A stretch of 64,000 nt of DNA from Cymbomonas tetramitiformis (Eukaryota; Chlorophyta; Pyramimonadophyceae; Pyramimonadales; Pyramimonadaceae), in NCBI GenBank assembly GCA_001247695.2, contig LGRX02027843.1, positions 38,679-102,678 of the forward strand. Reading direction: 5' to 3'. Positions 1 through 10,172 of this stretch are shown one piece after another (within the stretch, counting starts at the first letter, position 1; each line of letters starts with the position of its first letter). The translations under genes were made by a program, and so were the position numbers. The notes below the pieces were generated by a model, which saw only the letters and a program-made list of their open reading frames with translations, made no database searches and had not been told where the DNA came from.

Positions 1-620
1 CTCATATTTCATTGGCTCTCTTAGGTACCGAAGCTGGGGGGTCACAAGTTTAGGAGAAAAGCTGGCTGACCCTGAAATCTCTGTTTACTTATTGGTGCAC
101 TCTTACTGTAAGGAAACCCCCACGGGCCCGCATGTGCGGGGAAGCCCCATGGTGGCTTGCTACAGTACATCCGTAGGTGCGGGAAGCACCACCAGACTCA
201 GGCACGTGGGCTGCGGGCCCTGACGCATGATTGGCCGAGATGGCCGGAGCCCGCGGCTTGACGGCGAAGCTGCCGTCTGCAAAATACTCGTAGTCGTCGG
301 TGTCGTAGCCGGTCAAGTCAACCGGCGCAACCGCAGCGTGGTTGACAGTTTCCACAACCCCCGCGAACTCACCGCCCGACTTCTCCGTAGTGGTCACCCG
401 TGTCGATTGAAGGGACACGGGTGAGCCGTAGCCGTAGAGCTCAACGAGCTCTTTTCATTCTCCAAGACAGGCATAGCAGGGGCCGGCACGGCGGATGCCG
501 ATGCCGCCGCACCACCTGCCGGAACCTGCTCCTCCGGCGTGGTACCCGCGCCTGCAGGGTCACACACCAGAGCCGAAGCCTGCGTCGCAATGCCCCCAGG
601 CGGCGGGAAAGAGGCGTGAG
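1..620. other. Unresolved left edge, one weak minus-strand open frame
   Basis: A 109-codon frame lies on the minus strand at 89-418. It is acidic in the middle (TGYDTDDYEYFADG) and otherwise Ala/Gly/Pro-rich, and I recognise no family. The composition recalls the gag tail of the copia-like element at 53.8-55.4 kb, but I cannot align the two. The rest of the interval shows no gene, RNA or repeat that I can name. Confidence 0.2.
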
Positions 621-815
621 TGTAATTGTCTATTACCCAACGTTAGGTTGGGTTAACCCAACTTAAGAAGCTAACTTCCGAGGCGATTATCTTGTTGAAA
701 ATCGACATTCTACTACCAAAGCGATGCTAGACGATGGCCCACTATGTCCCTTTTGTATAGTTGATATGTGTGTTGCTTGACTAGTCGAAGGATATGGGGG
801 GAAAATAATTAATTC

Positions 816-902
816 AGATTATTTCTTTGTGATTTTAGATTAACTCATTTTCATGTTGATTTTAGATTAAGTTTTCTTGATGTCATCCGGCTATGACCGG
901 TG
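816..902 (+). repeat. Left arm of the 87-bp terminal inverted repeat, element A
   Basis: It is the reverse complement of 4575-4661 with about two mismatches. It contains two copies of GATTTTAGATTAA and ends in CCGGCTATGACCGGTG. Confidence 0.85.
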
Positions 903-1319
903 GTCCTTTTCACGACTCGTATTCAAATAATGTGCACACAGGTCAAACGCTCTCGTTCCCGCTGGTGCCAGCATGAGGAAGCCTCCAAAAAGCTTTAAGA
1001 AGATTTGTCTCGCTTGTGATAATGGTGTGCGCCGTTGTAATAGACACTCACGGCGTGTTCTGCTTGAAAAAAAGGCCTCTGTACTTCATCTATATCCTAA
1101 ACCCTCACAACGTCGACCGGTCAACGCACGCACCTCTCTGAAAAAATGCCAGCCGCCTTTTGATTTTATTATCGCGATAATTTTTATGATAATGAGTGGC
1201 AATTTTTTCTTTTGTATGGTATTATTACTGTATTTCTGAGGAGTATTTTGACACGCGTTTCGAGACGAGTAGAGGCTCATCAGTATGGCAAAATCCGGTC
1301 GCAAAAAACAGCCGTCTGA

Positions 1320-2072
1320 TCCGCTTCTTGTGAGCGTGGAAATCCACCTACGACAAGTTGTGAGCTGTGCCACAGCAGCACTACGCACGTTGAGTTTGGC
1401 GAAAGGGAATTTTACCGCGCTCTCGCAGGGGGCAGCTGGTTCGCAATCCCTCTCTCAGCTTTCCGACTCACAGGTTGTCACAAGAAATCTACTCGAAGCT
1501 GTGTAGATACAAAGCTGCTGGATACAAAGGCGCGCGCCACAGTAACCACAGCAAAGCGCGCTTTAATCTCGAACAAGGAAAGTCATGAATCTGAGTGCGC
1601 AGCGCATCTGGGAACCAAGGATACTAGAAAGGGCCCTAGTGCGAGAACGCTGAGGCGCAAAAATCTTCGGGAATCACGCAGAGTCACACAGTCTGAAAAA
1701 AGAGACACTGAGCCAACAGACGTTCCAACATCTCGCGTGACGAAACCCTCGAAAAATCAGAGCTCAGATACTTTGGTAGAGACTTGCGCATCTCCAACAG
1801 ACACAGGAGAACCAGTGACACCAGCCGCCACTTCATCCTTTGTGGCCTTAGGACCTTTGTCCACAGGAACGAAAAGAGCGAAGGGCAGCACTGGTGACAA
1901 AGGGGATCGCAAGAATCCCAAGGCAAGAAAATCGCTTACATGGAGAAGAGAGACACACAGTAAACGCTCAGAGTCAGTGCCTGCTATTGAGAAGCAGGCG
2001 TCGGGATCCCTGCAGCGTTCGACGTCACTCAGCCCTGAGGGGCGATCCATGTTCTCAGTATACGACCGATAA
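1320..2072 (+). pseudogene. Decayed basic protein frame inside element A
   Basis: The + frame is open for 250 codons from just after an in-frame TGA (1317-1319) to TGA at 2070. Upstream the same frame continues to about 1260, and a short frame at 973 begins MRKPPKSFKKICLACDNG. The N-terminal part has spaced cysteines and histidines (CELCHSS, then CHKKSTRSC), which suggest a small zinc-binding segment. The rest is Lys/Arg/Ser/Thr-rich, as in a nucleic-acid-binding tail. No family is recognised. The start is lost, so I treat it as a relic. A 160-codon minus-strand frame (1757-2239) overlaps it and looks like a shadow. Confidence 0.35.
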
Positions 2073-2249
2073 TTTTGCCACAGTAGAGATACTTGAATCA
2101 GACACCTTACTTGCTGTGGAAAGGGCATCGTGGCGAGTCCGCTTAACTCGATCCACTGATCAGGCGACTGCTTAACTGGGTGGGGCAACTCCCTCCTGTA
2201 ACTGAAGTCAGAGACAGTATGTCGTTTGCGAGACTTCAAGCTTTGCTAA

Positions 2250-2870
2250 TCCTAGGACAATATGGTGCCAAGCAGTGGAGACACTATAATCAGCCACAAT
2301 GTTTACTGTAGACAGAGCATCGCGACAAGCTCACTTCGGATCTCACGCCTTGCCAATCTCAGAACAATATTGTGCCAGCATCTCGATCGCGCCGCTTTTC
2401 CCACGAAGGTTTTTCCAGCGGCTGTATTGTGCTGTATTTGCGGTGAGAGGATCCAGAGGACCCGTGGGACCGCGGGGGACGGCTTACCCATAATCCTAAG
2501 AACCCGATCAGTCGAGGACTGCTTAGGATCCCACAGAGCCTAGCCACCACTTGCAAGCCTATTCCTCAAGTGTAGTGCTGACTAAAGCCCCTGTCTGTTT
2601 AAAGTTCCTGCACCGCATTAGAACAATAACCCTGTGCCACTGCGGAGCGGGTAACTGTTTAGCTCTGCCGTCAGCTTCAGGGTTTGGGGCCTCAACACAT
2701 CTTTTCAGACCGAGTTCCTTGCTTTGCAAAAGTGTGCAGCTTGAATAGGAGATAACTTAATAGTGGTAATAGGCTAAAAGGGACGGCGCCCTATAAAAGC
2801 CCACTCAACGTTATAATTGAGTCCTTTTTCTTTTTCTTTTCTTTTCCTAAACCCTTTGACTTGCCTTTTA
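2250..2870. other. Non-coding part of element A with degenerate repeats
   Basis: A motif resembling ACAATATKGTGCCA recurs at about 2257, 2367 and 2623 in diverged context, so this was probably a tandem repeat. No convincing frame is present. Confidence 0.35.
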
Positions 2871-2879
2871 CCGCTGCAC

Positions 2880-4290
2880 GCGACCAGCAAGAGACCAGCA
2901 AAATTTGTATTTTGGGTGCACCCTAATTTTACAAAACGGCCGAGCGCTTCCCGTTTGTGCGGGATATTCACATTTATTCTGCATGGAATATTTCATATGG
3001 ATTATCACACATAAGCACGAAGGCATCGGCCACGCATCTTTGAAACTAACGAGTTTCAAAGATGCGTTTTTTGTCATTTGGGTGCGCATACCCAAATAAC
3101 AAATCAGCCGAGCGCTTCCCGTTGGCGTGGGGTATCCAACGCTTGAATGTTGAATATTCATTGTAATATGAGTTAGCAAGCGAGGTTGCAAAGGCATCGG
3201 GACAGAATCTACGAAACTGTCCTATGCCTTTGCCTTTGGGTTTGGGTTCGAACGTACCCAAACCCAAAGATGGCAAACAGCCGAGGGCTTCCCGTGCGTC
3301 CTAACGCACGAAACTTGGCACGAATACTACCATGGTACATATATTTAAGTTACCAGAAGCTCAAGGCTTCAAGTTACTTGTGCGCGAAACGCGCAATCTA
3401 TTTCTAAGGCAGATGTTTTGGGTTTGGGTTCGAACGTGACACCCAAACCCAAAGATGGCAAACAGCCGAGGGCTTCCCGTGCGTCCTAACGCACGAAACT
3501 TGGCACGAATACTACCATGGTACATATATTTAAGTTACCAGAAGCTCAAGGCTTCAAGTTACTTGTGCGCGAAACGCGCAATCTATTTCTAAGGCAGATG
3601 TTTTGGGTTTGGGTTCGAACGTGACACCCAAACCCAAAGATGCCAAACAGCCGAGGGCTTCCCGTGCGTCCTAGAGCACGAAACTTGGCACGAATACTAC
3701 CATGGTACATATATTTAAGTTACCAGAAGCTCAAGGCTTCAAGTTACTTGTGCGCGAAACGCGCAATTTATTTCTAAGGCAGATGTTTTGGGTTTGGGTT
3801 CGAACGTGACACCCAAACCCAAAGATGCCAAACAGCCGAGGGCTTCCCGTGCGTCCTAACGCACGAAACTTGGCACGAATACTACCATGGTACATATATT
3901 CAAGTTACCAGAAGCTCAAGGCTTCAAGTTACTTGTGCGCGAAACGCGCAATCTATTTCTAAGGCAGATGTTTTGGGTTTGGGTTCGAACGTGACACCCA
4001 AACCCAAAGATGCCAAACAGCCGAGGGCTTCCCGTGCGTCCTAACGCACGAAACTTGGCACGAATACTACCATGGTACATATATTTAAGTTACCAGAAGC
4101 TCAAGGCTTCAAGTTACTTGTGCGCGAAACGCGCAATCTATTTCTAAGGCAGATGTTTTGGGTTTGGGTTCGAACGTGACACCCAAACCCAAAGATGCCA
4201 AACAGCCGAGGGCTTCCCGTGCGTCCTAGAGCACGAAACTTGGCACACATACTGCCAAGATACATATCTTTGAGTTACTTGAAGCTCAAG
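2880..4290 (+). repeat. Satellite of hairpin-rich 185-bp units
   Basis: The anchor CTTCCCGT falls at 2947, 3115, 3288, 3473, 3658, 3843, 4028 and 4213. The period is 185 bp for the last five steps and 168-173 bp for the diverged left edge. Each homogeneous unit has four self-complementary blocks: GGTTTGGGT against ACCCAAACC, GTGCGT against ACGCAC, GAAGC against GCTTC, and TTGCGCG against CGCGCAA. The same unit in opposite orientation fills 52430-53260, and diverged copies lie at 50790-51480. Confidence 0.93.
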
Positions 4291-4384
4291 GCTTCAAGTT
4301 ACTTACTTTTTTTCAAGCAGAACACGCCGTGAGTGTCTATTGTGGCAAAGATGGCAAATAATAAAAGTCACATATCCCTGTTAT

Positions 4385-4479
4385 TCACGGCCGTGACTTT
4401 TAGATTCACGGCCGTGAATCTTTCCGAATGGAGCCAAAAACCGTTCGATTAAAATCGAACGGTTTTTGGTTCCATTCGG
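4385..4479. repeat. Double palindrome plus 27-bp hairpin module (copy 1)
   Basis: Two copies of the palindrome TTCACGGCCGTGAA (about 4384-4397 and 4405-4418; the first is imperfect at its edge) are followed by a hairpin. Its arms are 4424-4450 and 4453-4479: 27 pairs with a 2-nt loop and a single G/A difference that leaves a G-T pair. The matching module is at 51715-51814. Confidence 0.9.
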
Positions 4480-4574
4480 ACATATGGACATCACGGCAAG
4501 ACAACTCTTCAGTGAAATATTTCGCATGGCATGGCGATAGCTCAACAGGTACAGTACAGCGTCATGGATGCATG

Positions 4575-4661
4575 CACCGGTAATAGCCGGATGACATCAA
4601 GAAAACTTAATCTAAAATCAACATGAAAATGGGTTAATCTAAAATCACAAAGAAATAATCT
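4575..4661 (-). repeat. Right arm of the 87-bp terminal inverted repeat, element A
   Basis: It pairs with 816-902. The inner perfect 35-bp inverted repeat (1039-1073 / 4307-4341) is separated from this arm by different lengths on the two sides, so the arms have diverged by indels. Confidence 0.85.
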
Positions 4662-4857
4662 AAATTAAATAGCCTACCGGATATGGGGTGTAACTGACCG
4701 GTTTCGTTTGGCTGTGTGCTTGATTTCCCGATTTTTTTGTTAAGTCGGGTTAACCCAACTTAGCTTTAAGAGCACGTGGGGGCTTCCTCGAAGCTCCTAT
4801 GAAATTTTGGGGACCTATGTCGGCACGTTCTCGAGTTGCTCTTACGCTAATGTCGTG

Positions 4858-5107
4858 TCAAAATTTTGATTCGAGGTCATCTTGACCCTCAAAATATGCG
4901 TTGAAGTAGCATGGGCATAAAACCCCCCAAAAAATCCTTGAAATTTCCACACAATTTTGCACCCCCCTCGCATCCTCCGCCATTTTTCTCACCGATGAAT
5001 TGAATTTGCCTAAACATGCATATACGTGTGCGAAAGAGGACATTTTCGCCGTCATTTTGAGCTAATAAAATATAGCATCCGGTACCTACAACTCTCGATA
5101 GCGCCAT
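4858..5107 (-). repeat. Dispersed repeat, copy 1
   Basis: About 250 bp is clearly related to 43198-43446; both contain CATTTTGAGCTAATAAAAT and CCGGTACC. Read on the minus strand both give a peptide beginning GTGxYILLAQND, but this copy has a frame break near its end. Either a decayed gene or a conserved non-coding repeat would fit. Confidence 0.6.
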
Positions 5108-5109
5108 CG

Positions 5110-5660
5110 GAATTAAGTTGGGTTTACATTACTTAAACTGTTCGGGGGCTCTCTAAGAGCCTATCGGTCTACTGTGCAATGCAGGAAAGGAACCTAGTTC
5201 AGTCCTTCAAGGAGATATATTGCTGTAAGCATGATATATATGAATCGGATCTTTTAACTCTTTAATGTCGAAGTTACCAACAACCAGGTGTGGCTGTCAA
5301 CCGTAACTATTTCAAAACTGATTCATTCAGCCTGCTCGGCTGCCTTATGCTATGGTTTTCAGATCTCGAACTTTCGAACATAACTCGATGTCGACTCTTG
5401 TCAGGTCCCATCATGTTTCATGAGAACTCGATCTGTCACATCATAGAATCTGCCGACTAGCCCAGTTTCATTATCAATCATTCCAGGCCACTCCATATCA
5501 CTCTGAATAATTATAACTGTGCTGACTCGGCAATATTGGAGGTCTCCCAGCGTTCCCTCCAATTTCTCTGACTGCTGGTTTTCCCACCAAAACTCACTTA
5601 TTTGCTTACATACCTGTGAGACTGGTTCAGTCCTCACACCCCGAAGACATACTAATAGGA
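5110..5660. other. No recognisable gene
   Basis: Short frames on both strands around 5400-5700 have no recognisable content. This may be degraded upstream sequence of the transposase relic that follows. Confidence 0.3.
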
Positions 5661-5661
5661 C

Positions 5662-5945
5662 ATGCTTCTTCTATTACACAAAGCGGCAGTATATTTATTG
5701 ACACCGCGTTTTGTGCGAACAGAGCAACTCAAGCAAGCCTGCAGACAATGGATAAAGGATTTTGCAATAATTGCGGAGCAAAAGTTTTCGGTAGCCTTTT
5801 CAACACAAAACCTCCATGTTACCGTATGTCACCTTGTGGATCAAGAAGATCTGTTCGGTCACTCTTATAAATTGTCAGACAGTTGGGTCGAGTTGTATGC
5901 AATTTGTTCAGCGAGTTACAAAGCATCACTGTGTTCGCGATCCCC
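5662..5945 (+). pseudogene. Transposase C-terminal fragment, left piece
   Basis: The open frame contains NLHVTVCHLVDQEDLFGHSY followed by KLSDSWVE. That pattern (an N-L-H block, C-H-L, G-H, then W-V-E) resembles the region downstream of the catalytic domain in large tnp2-like transposases, which is my inference from motif spacing. The frame is cut at 5945 by a foldback insertion, and the product appears to resume at 6648. No N-terminal catalytic part is visible upstream. Confidence 0.4.
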
Positions 5946-6647
5946 ATATCAAGGTATGGTTTACCGGAGGTCAACATTAGCATAAAAATTTCCAAAAGAA
6001 ATATTTGATAAACAGGTTGGCTGAACCTATCTAAACATATTATGCACTTCGGGGAGTCAAGTGGTTAAGGCATGAAGAAGTTATGGTCGATCCCGTTCCG
6101 CGATCTCCCATACTTAACACCTTAAAGACGAAGTCCCCGTACTGCAAAGCTGATATTCAAACTCGAGCTCAAATACGATGCTAAAACATGCGTATCTTGC
6201 GTTATAGTTGCGCGATCGACCTCATAGTTTGCGTAAATGGGAAAGCATCATCTAATCTTCTACTATTGTGGCTTTGTAAAGCTACATTGTGACGTGCGAT
6301 GCACATCCTTAAGTATGGATACGTGTACATTTAACAGTTTGCAGAGAAATCTCTGCACTTTGAGCAGACGTTGTGGGCAAACTAGGGATATAAGGGGCAT
6401 GTGTGGCATCTCACCGGGTCGCCATTTGAGTATATTTAACATAAAACTTCATATGCCATCATTCGAGGTCGTATGACCAACGTATGCCCGATACCGCATA
6501 AAAGCTGATATTCCATACTGCAAAAAGGGACTTCATCTCTAAGGTGTTAACCATACTTAAGCACCAACTAAAAACACATATATCTCGAGATCTAGATCTG
6601 CAAGTTTTTATGCTAATGTTGACCTCCGGTAAACCATACTTTGATAT
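5946..6647. mobile_element. 702-bp foldback/MITE-like insertion
   Basis: The terminal inverted repeats start ATATCAA at 5946 and end TTGATAT at 6647, and are nearly identical over about 43 bp. Internal blocks also pair, for example 6110-6138 with 6527-6556, so most of the element folds back on itself. No open frame belongs to it and no clear target duplication was seen. It interrupts the transposase relic. Confidence 0.75.
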
Positions 6648-7170
6648 AGTTATCGGCAACTGCATTTTATTGCAAGATGCCCTCTTATTTTGGTCGAACA
6701 AAATTTGTGATTTGGTGCTACCAAGTGATCTGCATTCACCCCGTATTTCTTACAAGTTGACTCGCGAACGAGCTCAACATATGTGTGATGAGCCTGGTGC
6801 CTTTGATACCATTGATATGGAGAGTGCTCGGTTCTTTAAATCTTACTATGATGGAACCAACACATACACAGTGGACAAGAGACCTGTTGTTCATGCTATT
6901 CACGAGGGTGACCACATTTACGGTACCCTTCGTATGTTCGTTGCCACAGGTGAAGGAGATTCATGCAAGCACGAAGCTGTGTTACAAGTATTGTTTTCTG
7001 ACGTAGACGAATCTTCTTTGCCTCGGGTTCAAGAAGCATGTGGGAACTTGAGAGTGCCAATTGTGCAGTTGATATCCCCGGTGGATGGTGTGGATGTTGA
7101 TGGGAAGGCACATATAGTTCACATCATGTTCCATCCTTACGTCAAAGCGAGGGACTTGCAGATGCAATGA
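6648..7170 (+). pseudogene. Transposase C-terminal fragment, right piece
   Basis: The frame starts inside the foldback arm (first ATG at 6544). From 6648 it has the composition of a real protein: about 170 codons rich in Asp, Val and His, with YDGTNTYTVDKRPVVHAI and a C-terminal VDGKAHIVHIMFHP before TGA. Its place after the WVE-containing fragment suggests the variable C-terminal domain of the same transposase. No domain is named with certainty. Confidence 0.4.
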
Positions 7171-7846
7171 TCCGAGAGTATGCGTGCCTATTCAATGTAC
7201 ATTGGGAACGGTTTTTTAGATGTAAAACATATTTCAGGAACCTATTATTTTACACGCGAATGTCGTGTTATTCCGACATCCCTTGCCGTTTGCACTTTAA
7301 CACGCCATTCACTGAATGTTAACTGGTTTCAACCGTTTTTCACAATATATTAACTATCCTCGATACTAATAATGCATTATCGAACTTTTACAGAATATTG
7401 TGATTTATTCATGAAAACCCGGATTTGTATGCAATAGTGAGCATTAGTTGAAAATTGGCGTAACTGTTTTATTATTATTCTTACTCTTATTCTTATTCTT
7501 ATTATTAGGTGGTTCGAGGAAAAATGAGGGTTGCACCAATGATCGAGGCCTCGCCATTGTTCCTTCAGACATTCCAATAGCGATTGACATGTCGGTTCTT
7601 TCCTCCAAGGTCACAACACGCGTCTACATCGAAAGGCCCATATTCCTGACTCAGAAAGTCGAACATGCCCGAACGAAGCTTCCAATCTTGACGGTCGCCG
7701 GGTTCCGTCAAAGGTTTGGGAACGTCCTTGTAGGGAGTCGGGGTGGATCCCTTGAACGGTTTAGTGTCCGAGTGGGTTTTGGATTCTTACGGCGGTTTCA
7801 CATCGAGTATTGCGTCCTCGTAGGCTACTTCCGCGGCTTGATTCTA
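7171..7846. other. Spacer with possible tail of the gypsy relic
   Basis: AT-rich sequence with a run of TTATTCTTA-type repeats (7469-7507) comes first, followed by sequence of gypsy-like composition up to 7847. A 167-codon + frame (7448-7951) overlaps the decayed polyprotein and is not supported. Confidence 0.3.
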
Positions 7847-9422
7847 CTACTCCCAGAGGTGCTCTTCCTTGGCGACCCCTTCCCGCGGTGGGTCTGCAAT
7901 GCTCCTCATTGGTTTCTGGTCGAGGTGAAGGTTGTTGCGGCCGCCCAGTGATTGGATGCGTATAAATCCTGCTTCCACTAGTCCTTCTAGCTCGAGCAGA
8001 TATCTCCTGGTAGTCCGGCCGTTGGGACAGCGCCTCCACGGAACCCACAGTAAAGCCCCAAGAATGTATTCCATTTCGGGTACCCCTACTTCTACTAAGT
8101 CCATGTACCATCTAGCCTGACGGCGACTCAATGGTTGTCCCGGAGACATGCGCCACGCATACCAGCGGTTTGTGATCTCCTTGAAGTTTAAACTCAGTCT
8201 AGCGTGAGATACTGTCACCAAGTCTGGGTGGTGCAATGGTGCAGAGCACACAGCTCGCGTTCTCCCGCGTGATAGTTTTGCTCCGCTCCTAAAAACTTGC
8301 GGCTTTCGAAGGCGATGAGTTGAAGTCCTTTTCCCACGTCTTGCATTAGGACTCCTCTTGAGGCTACTCCATTGGCGTCGGTTTGGACTACAAAGGGGTG
8401 TCGCGCCCTTCGGTCCGCGGCCGCTTTCATATCCGGTGAAGCCAGCGTAGGAGCTGAGCACAAAGCCTTCTTGATCTCATCAAAAGCCCAACGCTGAGTA
8501 GCTCCCCATTGCCAAATGACATATATTTTGGTGAGCGATCTCGGAAAAACCTAGCACATACCGCCGATAATAACCAGCCAGTCCCAGAAACTGCCGAACA
8601 TGGGTTGCATTTTCCAAGTCCGGCGAATCTCGTATGGCTGCTGACTTGTCAGGTTGAGGCTGACTACCTTCACGTGAAACCGCGTGTCCCAGAAACCTGT
8701 TTTGAGGTTGCAACAGTTTACATTTCGACTCCTTCAAGTATATCCCTTGGGCTTCGCAGACCTCGAGAAATGGGCGTAGTGTTCCTCCAACGTGTCCGAG
8801 AAGAGTAGGCAGTCGTCGATGAACACCCTCACGACTGGAAGGTGTCCTAAGGCTCGTTGCACTCTTCGTTGATAACAGGAAGCACCGTTGGCCAATCCCA
8901 TAGGCATTACCAACCACTCATACGACCTATAAGGCGAGGTGAAGGCAGTTTTCTCTACATCCTCAGGAGCCATGGTCATCTGCCAGCATCCATCCACGGC
9001 ATCAAAGGATGAAAAGTACTTGGCTCCATGCATCGCATACAATAGTGCTTGAATGTCGGGAAGTGGATACCGGTCCTTAACAAATATACTGGATAGGAAT
9101 CGATAATCCGCCACCATGCGGAGGACCTCCGGCTTTCCAGGTTTGGGAACCATTAATACTGGGGTTGCGAAAGGACTCGACGACGGAAGGACAAAACCCT
9201 TGCTAAGGAGTTCATCCAGTCTTGCCCTTAGTTGGTTCAGCTCCACCATGGACATCTTGTAAGGGCGCTTAGAAGGTGCAGTACCATCCCAACCCTCGTG
9301 TAGTCTAATGTGAGCCACGTCGTCCTCCTTCCGCAGGTCCTTGAAGTCCGGTAGTGATTCTCTGTCAACACTCTCGCGCACATGAAACAACCGAGAAATT
9401 TAGCCTGGCATGCGTAGTTCAT
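7847..9422 (-). pseudogene. Ty3/gypsy polyprotein relic: reverse transcriptase and RNase H
   Basis: Read right to left, the best frame (9390-8734) holds the reverse transcriptase. It shows PYKMSMVELNQLRARLDELL, then MVPKPGKPEVLRMVADYR, SSFDAVDGCWQM, and the catalytic box F-I-D-D-C-L-L-F-S (a YxDD variant). After a frame break it continues with FLGHAVSREG and VRQFLGLAGYYRRYV. Another frame (8463-8215) holds the RNase H start (FVVQTDANGVASRGVL; AFESRKFLGAEQNYHAGERE). The end of RNase H reads PLSRRQARWYMDL near 8120. Integrase, gag and LTRs were not found. At least three frame changes mark it as dead. Confidence 0.9.
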
Positions 9423-9424
9423 AA

Positions 9425-9880
9425 GATGCTTGAGGGCACAATTGCAGGCTTAGCTGTTGTGAAATCGACGTAATAAGTGCCTGTGAAAATGCCTGTGCGT
9501 AGATATATATCACATGCCTTTACGTAGAAATGTAAGTATTAAGTGCGTGTTGGTTTATTGCTACTTTGTTGCTTGTGCAATGCTGTGAATACTTCATATC
9601 AAAATCTTGACGAGTTCCGCATAAAGCAAAGCATAGTCAAAGGCTTTTAAATTTCTTTCCGTGGTAACAAAGTCATAAAACGATTTTGTCTAGACGTTGC
9701 GTACATCGATTTTTAGAATACTTTATTATCAAGTTATCAAAATGTGCAAATTAGAGGACTCCTGTATTATTTAAGCAGTAGCAAACCCAAATCGAACGGG
9801 TGACAAAATCAAATCAATACGAGCGTAACAAGACGCTCCTAGAAACGATACACCCTACCCAAGTGATTGCGTGCACATAC
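9425..9880. other. Spacer without a recognisable gene
   Basis: AT-rich sequence with no frame above background and no repeat that I recognise. Confidence 0.4.
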
Positions 9881-9881
9881 A

Positions 9882-10154
9882 TCATTTTAATTGGTCTCCC
9901 GAGGTCCACATGGTATAGCTTGCCAGACTTGAAATTACTTGAGACTTTTCCCAAACTTCTTGACTGCATTCCAACACATCTGCATACATGTCTTGATTCT
10001 GCAAACCTGAAGGCAACCCCTGATATCGCATGAGACGAAAGGGATCAAAATAAGTTGCTTCATGACAAAGTTTGTATGAGCACCTCTCTATAGTATCGTT
10101 GATACGGCGAATAAATGCCACGGGTCCATGGTCATGAATAGAGCAATCGTGCAT
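9882..10154 (-). CDS. Possible downstream exon(s), unidentified
   Basis: The minus frame follows a good acceptor (ACAATACCAG at about 10155-10164) and reads MHDCSIHDHGPVAFIRRIND, then CSYKLCHEATYFDPFRLMRY. A potential donor (GTAATT) lies after EKSQ. The composition is convincingly protein-like. It sits just downstream of the arylsulfotransferase-like gene on the same strand. It may be a further exon of that gene by alternative splicing, or a fragment of another gene. I do not recognise the domain. Confidence 0.35.
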   Translation of the reverse strand: MHDCSIHDHGPVAFIRRINDTIERCSYKLCHEATYFDPFRLMRYQGLPSGLQNQDMYADVLECSQEVWEKSQVISSLASYTMWTSGDQLK

Positions 10155-10172
10155 CTGGTATTGTTTAAAGTA

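Larger units (their letters stand above)
632..4765. mobile_element. Element A: long-TIR, satellite-bearing element
   Basis: Two nested inverted repeats define it. An 87-bp pair (816-902 against 4575-4661) has about two mismatches, and a perfect 35-bp pair lies at 1039-1073 and 4307-4341. The outer ends carry GGGTTAACCC palindromes (about 648-657 and 4747-4756), so the exact termini and a target duplication are not resolved. Inside are a decayed basic open frame, a tandem satellite and a palindrome/hairpin module. The satellite and module recur at 50.6-53.6 kb in element B, which makes this a family. No transposase is recognisable, so it is probably non-autonomous. Confidence 0.7.

Noticed and set aside
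1757..2239. 160-codon minus-strand frame
   Set aside because: It overlaps the longer + frame of element A antisense, its composition follows that shadow, and it shows no motif.
7448..7951. 167-codon + frame
   Set aside because: It starts in a TTATTC repeat and runs antisense to the decayed gypsy polyprotein; no domain is seen.
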